Shown here: one piece after another, positions 1 to 13,387 of the stretch
How positions within the stretch are numbered: position 1 is the stretch's first letter
Layout: the number at the start of each line of letters is the position of its first letter
NCBI GenBank assembly: GCA_030141585.1
Contig: JAQIFP010000004.1
Coordinates: 62,001-126,000, forward strand
Direction: 5' to 3'
Source: Ophryocystis elektroscirrha
Taxonomy: Eukaryota > Apicomplexa > Conoidasida > Neogregarinorida > Ophryocystidae
DNA length: 64,000 bases
Position numbers and translations under genes: made by a program
Notes under the pieces: generated by a model
The model's input: only the letters and a program-made list of their open reading frames with translations
The model's database searches: none
What the model was told of the DNA's origin: nothing

Positions 1-68
1 CATGACAGGTTCATTAGTCTGATTTATGATAATGGTGGTTTTCCGTCGATAAAACTTGTTCGCTTGTA

Positions 69-3000
69 ATGGCGGCTCAAAATCCAAGTATGTCTTTCAA
101 TATGATATCATGAAATTTTATTAGAGAAGGTTTATGTAGGCAACTTGCCACGGTAATGTTGTAACGGCGTGTAAACAATCATTTGATTAGTTATTATGCC
201 GAAGAAGATTTGCATAAAGATTTTTCGCGCTTCGGAACTATACTCCGAACTGAATTCAAAGGAAGGTAATAAACTGAAAGTATATGTACCCGGGATTATG
301 TTTGTATTCATAAAATATTATAATACATTTTGAATAATAAAGGGATGTAAATTTTGCTCATACATAAAAAATTATTTAAAATATATCATGATGCTCCATG
401 ATCCCAGTTATTTAACAAATAAATAAAACAAATTGATTATTTGTATCCGTAGGTTTGGCTTTATTGAATTTGACTCATCAGCTTCAGCTGATGATGCAAT
501 ACGTATAATGGACAACTCAAAGCTTGGATCAGAAAGGGTATAAACTATAAATATCATAAATTATTATTTAAACACATACAATAAGGGATTTTATGATAAT
601 AGTATGGCTCTTAAATACAATTTGAAGTATATATAGTTTCAATTCTATTAGATAAGAGTTAAATCTTATAACTACGTGTCTCTACCGGAAAAGCGCGGTT
701 ATGATTATCGCGGTGTTGGTAACTCTGAGCGGACACAATATAGAGTGGTACATTACGAACAGCTAAACTCCAAAATTAGATTGTACTAAATTTACACGAG
801 CGTACTACCTGGAAAGATTTAAAAGATTTTGGACGTCGTGGTAATTTGAGAAATTTTGATATAACTGGTTTTTGTATATAGCGGGTTTAGTCAATTATGC
901 TGATGTTATGCGTAATTCAGATGGCACATATAAAGGGTAAGGATAAATGGTTTTATTAAAAAGAAAAATAATACACCAAAGATGCCTTTCAAAATGTGCA
1001 AATAATTGCATGGAATAATGGGTATTCAAATCAGTTTCATATGTAGAATTTATATATAATAGAAATATATTATCATGGTTATATATAAAATGTACCAAAT
1101 TAGTGGATGATATGTAGAATTTTGGAATTTCAACAAGCTGAAGCGATGCGCACTGCTCTTGAAACTTTATCTGGTCAATACATTTTAGGTGCTCCTGTTC
1201 GCATAATAGCGGAAAATGATTTAAAAGATTCAAGAAGCCCAACACAACGATCATCTGGAGCAAACTATTCAAATGAACCTAAAGAAAATTATTCTTTATC
1301 GGACATAAGAAATAAAATGAAATATATTCAACATTCACCTACATACCATGATAATTATAAAGGTTTATATATTCATTAATATTGAGTTTTAGAAACATAT
1401 ATAGATTCGAGATCGGCATCTGTAGGACGATATCCAAGTAATAAAATGTATTTTGTTCCTTCCCATCATCGTTATATCAATGAGAACCGTTCCTCATTGT
1501 CACCAAGACATAGAGCTATGTCTCGTTCCACTTATATGGAGAATAGGCTAATGCGAGATAAAATGTCACCAGGAGGATTGCCTAGACGTAAAAGAGAATG
1601 GTACGAAGAACTACACCCCGAAATCAATTTTCCCAAAAGAATATCTGATTCTCGATTTGATCGAAAACTTGTAGATCGTAATAAATTGAAAATGCGCCCT
1701 ACAAAACATGTTCATCAAATTAGAGTCTTAGAAAGAAGCAAGTCGGTGTATAAACCTAAATTATCTTCACCGGAAGTAGAATTATCAAAAATAAATAATA
1801 TGGACACAGAATATAGAGTTAACAGTGAGACTATTGAAGATGTCGAAAAACCCAAATCTGAAGCAGATGAAGCCGAATTTCATAGGAAAAGTTTGAATAA
1901 TGATAGTGTTGATAATAATCTAGTTGCTGATGAAAAACAAGAACTTTCTTTAAATGAAGCAGCATCAGATAAAAATTCTTATAAATGTGACGAGTCATGC
2001 GAAAAAAATGAGTTAGATTGTAACAATGACAAAGATAAGCAAGAAGATCATATTAGAGATGAACACGAAGAAAATCCAGTAATTGTGGACGAACAATCCA
2101 CAAACAATGTCAACAGTATGTACTTATATGTTCAATCTACTAAATAAATGTATACTGTTGCTTTAAGCAGAAAAACAATCATTTGATAAATGTTTATATA
2201 TTTATTATACTAGTAAATATACATATATATATATATATTCCCTAAAGTTATATTTGTCAAAATGATATTTTGCATGTAACGAATACATGAAATACACGTA
2301 TATAAAATTCATTTATTGTAAATCAAGTGACTTTTTTTGTTTTTAAGGTTCTAATGAAATCCACACAAACGAAAATAACAATGACATATATTACCAAACC
2401 CATTCATCTTCTGGACTAAGCTCTAAAACAGAAGAACCCTTGGAAACAGAATTTAAGAAAACTGAACTTAAGGAGGTAACAGAGGATGCGGAAATCAAAA
2501 TTCAAGAAGATTCAAATTTGAGCAATTCCCGACATGAAGAAACTGAGCATCAAATATCAAAACACGACAATATCTCAGATAAAAAGGAAGACAAAAACTC
2601 TTCTTACGAACCAATTCAGCACGATTATAAAAGACGCATAATAGATCATAAAGAGGATTTTCAAGCAACTAAAAAACCTTACATGTATGTTAATTCAGGT
2701 TATAAACCTGATTTGAAATACAGGTATACTAAACCTGACCGTCAAATGTATAATATTCAATATTATGATCGCCACCCTAAAAAATACATAAATCATCCAC
2801 CTGCATACGAATACAATCAGCCTGAGTCATCTTATCGTGATGTTTCTGTAGAAAACCGCTATTATGGCCATATGGTAACTGCACGAGAATCTACTGAACA
2901 CCCAATTAAATACTCTGAACATCGCGTGAATCCATCAGAAAGAAGTTTTTCTGATAGAGTTTCACCTCGAAATTCTTATTCCGAAAAGTTTTATGATAAT

Positions 3001-3921
3001 AGATATAGTAAAAAACCATATCCGGATAGAGCAATAGTATCTGAAAAGGTGTATTTCAAACCCCAACACGAAAGACCTTACGAACGTTCTTTATCGTTTA
3101 GTGGTAGTACTAGTAATATATATGGCCGTTCGTACGATCGAATTCCTGAAAGCCCTCCTTATACAAGAGACGAAAAACAGTTTAACAGATACCCAGAAAG
3201 AATATACTCACGTTCTCCTTCTAACAGACCACCTTATTCAGAAAGGCCTTTACCAAATGAGCGAATATATGATAAACCTATAGAACGTGTTTATTCGCGC
3301 TCTGTTTATGATAGACCCCCATATGACCGTTCCTCCTACGATAGAACTATTATTCATAAAACATATGAACGTTCATCAAATCCGAAACCATCATCTGTGT
3401 ATTTAAAGTCGTCTTATGATTCTGGTTTCGAAAGATCGTACCGTCAAACACCTCATCATTCATACGAAGACAGACAAGTCAAAAAGTATTATGGGCAAAT
3501 ACCAGAGCATATGAATGAAAGATCCGTTATTGAAATACGTCAACCCAGTAGGCAAATTTCCCAAAGGTATCATAATGAACATTCCTATGATGCAAGAGAT
3601 AATCGGCCACCTATGGGGTATCACGAAAAACCACTACCATCACGTTTAAGAGGCGATCAAATGCATGCAGTGTCGCCTATGCATGACAAACCTATTTTTC
3701 ATGTACCAAAGTCCGCAACCATACAATATGATCGAATGTCTGAAGGACAACATATTCAACAAAAACCTTATTATCATGAAAGAGATAGATGTAAACAACT
3801 TTCTATTGATGAAAGAGGAAGAATGGAAGGCATTTACGATAACAATCAAACCCCTCATTATGAGCGCATCAATCGAAGTGATGATACAATCAACATGAAA
3901 AAAGCTCATACACAACAATAA
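69..3921 (+). CDS. SR-type splicing factor (SRSF1-like) with very long Tyr/Arg-rich tail
   Basis: The spliced product starts MAAQNPKKVYVGNLPR, where RNP2 is VYVGNL. RNP1 (KGRFGFIEF) is completed across the intron after position 266. A second, pseudo-RRM follows: TTWKDLKDFGRRAG then VNYADV, matching the SWQDLKD signature that defines the SRSF1 pseudo-RRM. Introns of about 30-39 nt join in frame; one of 35 nt lies just before the pseudo-RRM. After roughly residue 215 comes a charged Ser/Arg/Lys/Glu region, then a 230-nt intron (about 2117-2346). The final exon of over 500 codons is dominated by YDR, YER, YSR and SYD motifs. Known family role: nuclear pre-mRNA splicing, exon definition and alternative splicing. 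Inference: the Tyr-Arg tail replaces the usual RS domain and makes the protein several times the length of SRSF1. I estimate 950-1000 residues. The family call is strong; exact exon borders in the first 1.1 kb are hand-built. Confidence 0.82.
2221..2239. repeat. (AT)n microsatellite in the SR-gene intron
   Basis: About nine AT units inside the 230-nt intron of the SR-protein gene. Confidence 0.8.
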
Positions 3922-4087
3922 TAATTCTATTAATATACCTCTTTTCATTTTAATTTAATTTTAAATATTTTAAAATATTAAATACTATAATAGTAATAAA
4001 AATAACGAATTACTTTTATTATCTTTATGAAGTCCCAAAATTACATTAAGATTATATTAATCAAATGGATATTCAAATAAAATATGT

Positions 4088-5478
4088 TTAAAATTGAACT
4101 TTCGAATTGCTTGTTGCAGGAACATGTCTTCGAACTATTCGTGGAGCCCCCTTAAACATATAAGCAATGAGAATTTGATTACTAGAGAAGGTGTATGTTT
4201 GATGATTTTATACTCTTTGGTGCTATCGTCTTTGTCTTGACTTTTCATATCATCCTAAGATTAACGTTAATGCATGTATTTATAATGTTTACAATGAGTT
4301 TTGAACAGTTAGATTCCGCTTTGTGGTTAGCCTCTTCAGTTTTGTCACATAAATCAGTTGTTTCTTCCAGACCTAAAAAAAATATAATTACTAAGCTCTT
4401 ATTATACATGCACAAGCATGTGGAGTCAATCCTAAGACTTTATATTCCTATTTAAGTAAAACAGATTATAGGGTTTGTTGACTACTTCATTATTTCCAGC
4501 TGAATCTAATGCCGTTTTTGACGCTTCTGGATCATTTGACAAGGAATTCAAATCGTCTATTTCCTCAGAAAAGTCAGGATTCCAGTTTTCAACAGAATCT
4601 TGTATTTCGGTAACTGTTCAGAAAATAAAAAAACCTTAATTTAACTTTTTTTTTTAGCGCCATCTATGGTTTCTTGACAATTTTCATCAACAGATTGTTC
4701 GTCATCATTCTCTTCATCATGAAGCCAAGACTGCTCTAAATTTTCTATATCTGAGGTTCCTGTGTTCAACTTGTATGTCTACTTTTTAAATCTCGACTAA
4801 ATTTTTTATTTTCTATTGAATGATCTGCGGTTTCTTCATTTAGTAATTTTGCCTGTTAAAAAATGCTTAAAGTCGAATTACTTTAGCTTTTTTTTCCATT
4901 GCATCCCCTAGTTTTTCAGTTTCTATTATAGAATCTAGTTTAACCCAAAAATTATTTACTTAATGCTTTGTCTTCGCTATCTTTCATGTGTTGAATTAAT
5001 TCTTCCTCCAATTCATTTTCCAACCCTTCCATCTATAATTAAATAATCTGAAAAAAAAATCATACTTTGGCCTTCTTTGCATAAGAATTGAAACTGTCTT
5101 CAACATCTGTAAACTTTATGTCTAATTCTAAAATCTAGCCATTTAATTCTTCTAGTTCCATTTCGTGTTTATTTTGTGATTCTGATAAATTAGCAATAAA
5201 AACAAAAATAAAAACATACCCGATATAAGATTTGATTGAGCCATGTTGTTTTTTTCAATTTCTGATCTCAGATTCTGGATACAACGTATACAGATTTGAA
5301 TAAATATTATTTAAAATACTGTTTATAAACATGTTTAATCTAATTACCGATATTTCTTTTTCATGTTCAGTTAATTTTTCAAGTATTGGTGCTGAGTCAT
5401 GTGAATAGTGTGGAACGATATTAACTAATGGCCTGAGCTCTTTTTATGCTTAAAAATTTTACTTGTGGGACACTGCAT
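4088..5478 (-). CDS. Acidic coiled-coil protein, function unknown, with 23-25 nt introns
   Basis: I do not recognise the family. The start at 5478 reads MQCPTK, and a 23-nt intron (5440-5462) joins it to LRPLVNIVPHYSH. Further exons give short Glu/Lys-rich helical stretches such as LEKLTEHEKEIS, MEGLENELEEELIQHMK and DAMEKKAKAKLLNEE. An acidic segment with WLHDEENDDEQSVDEN follows. The C-terminus ends RRHVPATSNSKVQF and stops at 4088. Introns at 4935-4959 (25 nt) and 4760-4782 (23 nt) are each required to keep the frame open. One in-frame TAG at 5135-5137 is best explained by a later splice acceptor just downstream of it. The protein would be about 300 residues. It lies tail to tail with the SR gene (167 bp) and 227 bp downstream of the methionine aminopeptidase stop. 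The gene is well supported; its function is not. Confidence 0.6.
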
Positions 5479-5704
5479 ACTTTATTTGCAAAGTTATTAT
5501 AACAATAATTATATATGGATTCAGCACCATATTCAATATGATCACCCGTTCAACGTAAATTTATAAAATTATAAAAAAATTAAAAAAGTTGTTATTTTTA
5601 AGACTCAAATAGATTTGCTTTTTATGCAGCTCAAATTTTGTGAAGATTTTTGTGGCGGCAAAAATATAATATTAGTAAATATTGTATTCACTTATGAAAG
5701 CTAT

Positions 5705-7430
<1,726 letters not shown>

Positions 7431-7819
7431 ATTACTTAATTTTTGTTATTAATTTTTGCTCAAGTTTAGGCGAAAATTTCTACTTTATTAGGTTCTATTC
7501 AAAAAAGATTATTATCATTAAATTATTTATATATCAAAAACTTATTTTATCGTAAAAAGAAATAAGTTATTGAAAAAGTTATTATTTATATATGTAAATT
7601 CATTAAAATATAAATTATGTGACATACTATAAAAACAAACAAATAAATAATTATTAAAATCTTGATACTATCTAATTTGCCAATTAAAGCATAATAATTA
7701 TTTATTTACGTTATATATATATAATTTCAATCAGTAACATTCTCCTGGTTACAAAGTTAATTTTGAATTTGTAAATTAGCAAAAACTAAGAATTTGATTT
7801 AAATCAATGCGTCAATTTG
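7431..7819. other. Divergent intergenic region MetAP2/kinase, 389 bp
   Basis: AT-rich spacer between divergent genes; must include both promoters. No element recognised. Confidence 0.45.
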
Positions 7820-9433
7820 ATGGGCTGCACATCATCCCGTACATTAGAAATTCATTCGTCTAAAGAAAGGTTTGAAGACTACTATGAACTAGGCCCGCTT
7901 CTTGGTTCAGGCGCTTACGGGTATCAAAAAACATAAAATAAATTAACAAATATTGAATAGAAACGTCCGTAAATGTATATCAAAGATTACAGGAGAACAT
8001 TACGCCGTGAAAATTATAAAATTTGATACTAGAGATAATGAAGAGTGGAGTAATATTCATCTGTTTCGTAGCGAAGTAAAAATACTAGGAATCTTAGCAA
8101 GTATTAATGAACCAGTATTTTGTGTTATTAGATTCACCAAATATAATAAAATTGATACAGTACTTTGAAAATAAGAATCTATTATTTACAGTAAGAATAG
8201 TAATAAAAAACTATTCAAAAGGTTCTTGAACTCTGTGAGGGCGGAGAATTATTTGATTATATACTTAAATTTAAACGACTAAGTGAAGACGTTGCTTCCT
8301 ATGTATGTGGTCAAATGCTTTTAGCCATACAACACTGTCATGATTTGAATATAGTTCATCGTGATATAAAAACTGAAAATTTTTTATTAAAAGTAAGACT
8401 CTAAATTTATTACATTAATATAAAATAAATTATTACAAACTTTTATATTTATAAATAAAATTGTGAATTATTTTATTTTATTAATCAACTTTTAATTAAA
8501 TTTTTTTAGAGCAACAACCTCAAAGGCGAAATTAGGCTTATTGATTTTGGAATGTCTATAAGAGTAAATTTACTCATTAATACAAATTATATAGCTACAC
8601 TCTAAAAAGCGATACTTATCAGAAATTTGTGGTTCTCCTCACTATTTAGCTCCAGAAGTTTTAGGGTGCTTTATGTGATTATTTAACAGTTTTTTAGACG
8701 CAATTATGGAAAGAAAGCCGATATTTGGGCTTGCGGAGTGTCAACTTATCTCATGTTGTACGGGAAATACCCTTTTGTAGGAACTAATACGGATTCAATT
8801 GCAGTAAGTTTGAAGTATTGTAATAAACAGCGTTTTGGCGTTTTAATATTTAATTTTTTTTGGATACCATTACCATATGTATTTAAATTATTATATACCT
8901 ATCAATTTATAAAAAATGTTCTATGATATTATTCATTCAATATTTGGCTATAAAATAATATTTTTTTAAATAAAACTATTTTATACTTTACAATATTTGT
9001 ATCCATTAATTAACTCCCTAACCTAGTTGAGTAAAACTACTATAGAAAAAAAAAAAAACCCGCATTGATTATTTCTTTTTTTATATGCGTATTTTCACAC
9101 AATTATGATGAAGTTTATATTTAAATAAAAGCATTTGTCATGTATTTAAGATATTTTTGAAGAATTAAGTTGTTTGTATATTTTTAACAGTGCTAATACA
9201 TAAAAATATTTGTTTCCATAAATAGTAATACTTTTATATTTATGTTAACGGATATATATATTTAGAATAATATACTAACTAAAACTGTAAATTATTCCTC
9301 TTCATCACTGGTTATTTCTGATATTGCTATAAATTTTTTGAAGCAATTACTGCACCCTAACGCTCAAAAACGCTTTTCAGCAGCACAAGCTCTGGCCCAT
9401 CCTTGGATATGTAATGTAATGAACGATGTTTGA
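7820..9433 (+). CDS. CDPK/CAMK-like Ser/Thr kinase with dual-acylation N-terminus, no EF-hands
   Basis: Starts MGCTSSRTLEIHSS. Gly2 and Cys3 form a classic N-myristoylation plus palmitoylation signal, so the kinase is probably membrane-anchored. The kinase core is complete once small introns are removed: Gly loop LLGSGAYGNVRKC, Lys in YAVKIIK, catalytic loop VHRDIKTENFLL, LIDFGMS, activation segment ICGSPHYLAPEVL, then KADIWACGVSTYLMLYGKYP. The last exon (from 9266) gives the helical end ALAHPWICNVMNDV and stops at 9433. Because it stops right after subdomain XI, there is no junction domain and no calmodulin-like EF-hand domain. It is therefore a CDPK-type catalytic domain without its calcium switch, or a CAMK-related kinase. 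Intron 8804-9265 (462 nt) is far longer than the others (about 30-100 nt). Confident as an active kinase; the subfamily is less certain. Confidence 0.85.
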
Positions 9434-9561
9434 TTTATGTTTTTTGGATATTTTTTAATTCCAGTAATTAATTAAAGTATATATTTAACTTTGACGAATT
9501 CAAACTATATGTAAATATTCACAAACAATAAAAATGATAATAATAATAATAGCACAAACAA

Positions 9562-10275
9562 TTAAAAATAAGATTTGTTAAGAAGACATATTCGAGATAA
9601 ACATAAAAAAATAAATAAAACAAAAACAGCGATTCCCCATACGACGTATATGTAATCATCAGCGCTGATTGTGAAATCGTTACAAACAATATTAACAAAT
9701 GCCCAAGATAAGCATCCAACTGAAGTAAAAAACATTAGTATAATTATTATCGTATATGCGTTTTTTTGGGCACTCAATATTTTGATGTTTATCATTTGAC
9801 GTTTACTTAGATTTTGTACATTTTTTTTATTAAATGATGGTAGTGTTTCGCAATAATCTGTTTTATTTTCATAAATCGAATCATTTCTTTCTAAGTCTAT
9901 TGCAAAATCATTAAAGTTTGGTTTTGGTTCGTAATCGTAATCACTCATTTGAGTAAAATTGATATTTGGAGGTCTTTTATAATTAGAGCTATTTTGAGCT
10001 GTAGTTACTGTTGATTCTGCAGCATTTAAATCATACGGCACATTTTTAGGACTTTCTGGAATTTTTTCTACTTTGATCTTTACAATATTTCTGGTAGGTT
10101 TTGGCTTTCGTTGAAAACTAACTTCATATGAATACGTACAATGTGGAATTTTTCCTTCATTGAGGTTTTGATTACTAGTTTGCTCAATTTCGCAAGTACC
10201 AATTTCATTCAATTTCCTGATTCTTTTTGAAAAATTATCCTCAGGTATACACTCAACTTCTGTTGGACATTCCAT
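9562..10275 (-). CDS. Two-transmembrane hairpin protein, unknown
   Basis: Uninterrupted 237-codon frame beginning MECPTEVECIPEDN. The first ~160 residues are polar and look disordered, with Asn/Pro/Lys-rich stretches. Residues ~170-230 hold two hydrophobic segments, one around YTIIIILMFFTSVGCLSWAF and one around IYVVWGIAVFVLFIFLCLS, separated by a short acidic loop (TISADDY). The hairpin and short polar tail suggest a membrane protein with a cytosolic N-terminus, possibly of the ER or inner membrane complex. I see no signal peptide and no family motif. It is one of few intronless genes here. It converges with the kinase gene (128 bp between stops). Confidence 0.6.
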   Translation of the reverse strand: MECPTEVECIPEDNFSKRIRKLNEIGTCEIEQTSNQNLNEGKIPHCTYSYEVSFQRKPKPTRNIVKIKVEKIPESPKNVPYDLNAAESTVTTAQNSSNYKRPPNINFTQMSDYDYEPKPNFNDFAIDLERNDSIYENKTDYCETLPSFNKKNVQNLSKRQMINIKILSAQKNAYTIIIILMFFTSVGCLSWAFVNIVCNDFTISADDYIYVVWGIAVFVLFIFLCLSRICLLNKSYF

Positions 10276-10978
10276 AATCTAAATTCTTTTGAGTTAAGGG
10301 TTTCATAAACTATGTAGTATCATTATAAAAAAAAAAGATGAAGAAGAAGAAAGAAAAAAAAAAAAGATGAAAGTTTTTAGAAATTTTAACAATTATGTTT
10401 GTAGTGTAATGTACAAAATAAATTATTAATGCTTCAGTATAGTTTATTTTGTAATAAGTTTTTAAGATGTGTTATTCTCAACAAGTTAAAAAAAAGAGTT
10501 TAGAATATTTGAAGCTAACCTCCGTTATGAAAACACAGACAACTTAGTTGAAACTAGCTAATGCTATAGTTTTTCAAATAAAGTTTTAGTCTTAATTTAT
10601 TCTATAAATGCTGTATAATTCTTTTTATAAGATAAAATTCATTTTCAGAATGAATACATAATCTAGATAACTCTACTCTTTTAATAAAAACTATTATACA
10701 ATTTAAATCATATCAGACATATTATTAAATTAAATAAGTTTCCAAAATGATCATACTATAAATAAATTTTAATGTGTACATAGAAAAATAATTTTAGCTC
10801 AAAATGTTCTATTATTAGGCCTATTCAGTAATTTTTCAATAAAACCTTGAAATTGTAGGTTTTTTTTTTATTTCTTCAAATAGATACGATTAATTACTAT
10901 TTTTCAATAATTTTCTTTTTTAAAATACTGAAACAAATTGGCTCAAAATATCAACCAGCATAAAATGAATTAGACTTG
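10276..10978. other. Divergent intergenic region, 703 bp
   Basis: AT-rich spacer between two divergently transcribed genes (two-TM protein and CHERP-like), so it probably holds both promoters. A purine-only tract (A/G, ~45 nt) lies at about 10327-10371 with GAAGAAGA units. I tried small-exon reconstruction on both strands and found nothing convincing. Confidence 0.5.
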
Positions 10979-11338
10979 ATGGATTATTGTGAACCGCCCG
11001 GAGATTTGACACTTAAAGCGTCAATACAGTCAGCAGCTTTAAACTCGTATTCAAATTTGAGTTTTAAGCGGTCCGTAGCAAACAATCCAGCGTATCAATA
11101 TATTCATGATAAATCAGCTGATGGACATGAATACTATAAATTTTGTTTGGAAGCTTGCCACGTGCAAAGCCCCAACAGCGTCAATTTAAATGAGTTAATG
11201 AACAAATATAAAGAACCTTCAATTTCTATACCTATGCTTCGCGATGCAAAATTATTAGATTTTGAGAGTAAATAGCCTATATTTCTATAAGTCTATATTT
11301 ATGTTTTATTTTCATAGATTAAATTCTTATATTTAATA

Positions 11339-11377
<39 letters not shown>

Positions 11378-13239
11378 TATATATATAAATATTGTGTTTA
11401 GAAAAAATAAATGGTATTTTTTCGACTGCGAAAATATCTTTGTCCCGATTAATTGAAGCACAAGCATCTATTGAAGCATCCGTTGCATGTGTTAAAGCCG
11501 TTGCCTCTTTCCGACTTCCTGCGTTTGTAAACGATGAAAATATTCCAAAACTATTTAGAAGAAAGATTGAGCAGGAATATGTAACGTTTAATTATTAAAT
11601 AATTTTTTAAAATTGAATAAATTAGTTAATTTTGATTAGCGATGCCTTGTTTTTGTAACATAGTTGAATAAAAGTATATTTTCTTTTTTCTCAGATGTAT
11701 TCTGGCCGCCTCACATATTCTATCATAGCTTTTATTTTAATGGCTATGTCTGATGATTGGAATAAATTATTTAAATCATACATTCCTTGGATACTTCGTT
11801 TAACGGATGTATCAGCTACGACGCAGCATCATCACGTAAAATACATCTTTTTTATAACTAGAATTACAGAGTTTGGTCGTCACCCTTTTAAGTTTGTTTA
11901 GAATGGAGAATCTGGTAAATGTAGAAGAGCATGTTAACATTTTGACAATCATGGAAGCCGCTGAATTGCCAGGAGTCTCTCAAATATTTAATGATCACCA
12001 AGGACTTTCAGGAACTAGAAAAAAATATACGTAATACTTCACACAAAGCTAAACTAGTTAATTATAAGCTTAAAAATATTAAATAAGATGAGAGTGTTTA
12101 TTTCTAGATATTTATGTATGTACGAATATACATAAAAAATAACTCACATATTTATAAAATTTTTATTATTCTAGATTATTCTAATGTTAATTTAATTATA
12201 TATTAAGAATGACATATTTAAATTGTTTTTTTTCATGTTTATATTGCATTCAGACTTAATCAACCCGACGTTGTATCACAAGAAAATCCACCTGAACAAG
12301 ACTCTGTTAACCCACCTACTCTAACTATAGACCCAGACTACATATACGTTGGATCTCTTGCTAAAATTTTAAGAGACACAATATATGAGGTAAGCTGGAC
12401 AGTGTATATACAAATGTAGTCGAAAAATTCTTCAACTGGTTTTATACCTTATACCCCTTTAAACCCAGAGATTATAACCAAAAAGTTTCCTAGTAAAATT
12501 AAAAGCTTTTAACATTAAGCATTCAGTTCTAGAAGTTTCTGCTGTACATTTGAATAAACGCTTGAGTGATTTAATGGAAAATATTGACTTTGAACTAAAA
12601 GCTGGAAATACTTGGAGCTCTTCAAGGCATGCGATACTTAGTATATTTAATTTTTAATCAGTTATGCAATTTATATAACTTTGTTCTTTTAGAAAATCTT
12701 TGAATACCAGTGCTGACCAAAAGTTAGAAATTTACATATGTATTATAATTAAATAGTTCAGTATTTAAACGACGCACCCATACTTACCGTGATCAAGCTC
12801 ATGAACTGTTTCCTCGTAAAGAACCTGAATGGGAGAAGACTGTTAGCTGGGCTCAAGAAGAAATGGGTGTCTCAGATGATGGATCATTATTAGGTATGTA
12901 ATGCGTTGTATGATTTTTGTTTGGTTTATAGGTAGAGCTAGTGGGGAACAGCGGTTGGGATTAGGAGCAAATAGTAAATCTGCAACATCACCAGCAGAGG
13001 AATTATATGAACATTATAGAAGACAGCGTGCACATAAATATCATAAAAGCATTGCACAAGCGTATGAATAAAAATCATGTTTAATTATTCTATTAGTCAT
13101 TCGGAAAGACAAACGGTATCTGATTTAGAAGTAGATTTGTCCAGAATTTGCTGTATTTGTCAACAAGTAATAGTTAGAGTGGTATAATTTGATATAGCCA
13201 GGTCACTTTGCTCGTGAATGTAAATTTGGGCTTACTTAG
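10979..13239 (+). CDS. CHERP: CHERP-like U2 snRNP-associated splicing factor (SURP, CID-like, G-patch, CCHC knuckle)
   Basis: Starts MDYCEPPGDLTLKASIQ. Residues ~30-70 form a SURP module (NNPAYQYIHDKSADGHEYYK). A helical CID-like region follows, with WILRLTDV and HVNILTIMEAAELPG. Then comes a conserved FIPYTPLNPEII stretch matching the KPLDPKDI block of CHERP. Near the C-terminus is WEKTVSWAQEEMGVSDDGS, then a G-patch-like RLGLGA, then EELYEHYRRQRAHKYHKS, the equivalent of the PYENYRRNKS segment of CHERP. The last two exons add CCICQQPGHFAREC, a complete CX2CX4HX4C zinc knuckle that I do not recall in animal CHERP. About ten small introns; intron 1 carries an (AT)n tract. One junction (12627-12692) appears to use a GC donor. 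Role by family: U2 snRNP-associated pre-mRNA splicing. Domain order supports the assignment well; some exon joins are provisional. Confidence 0.72.
11341..11391. repeat. (AT)n microsatellite in CHERP-like intron 1
   Basis: About 16 uninterrupted AT units followed by interrupted ATAAAT units, lying wholly inside the first intron of the CHERP-like gene. Confidence 0.95.
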
Positions 13240-13387
13240 AATTGTAAGGCCTTATTGTTCCATCCATATTTTCATATTATTATGAACTTTTTTTAACAAT
13301 TTTTTTTTTTATATTGCTAAACTTCTTATAATACGTTGATTCAATAATATAGCGAAATTAGTACAAGCTACAATTGTGGTTTATAAA

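Noticed and set aside
5135..5137. TAG recoded as an amino acid (alternative genetic code)
   Set aside because: TAG terminates the COWP-like, PCNA, SPT5, CHERP-like and palmitoyltransferase genes here, so it is a normal stop; alternative splicing explains the single case.
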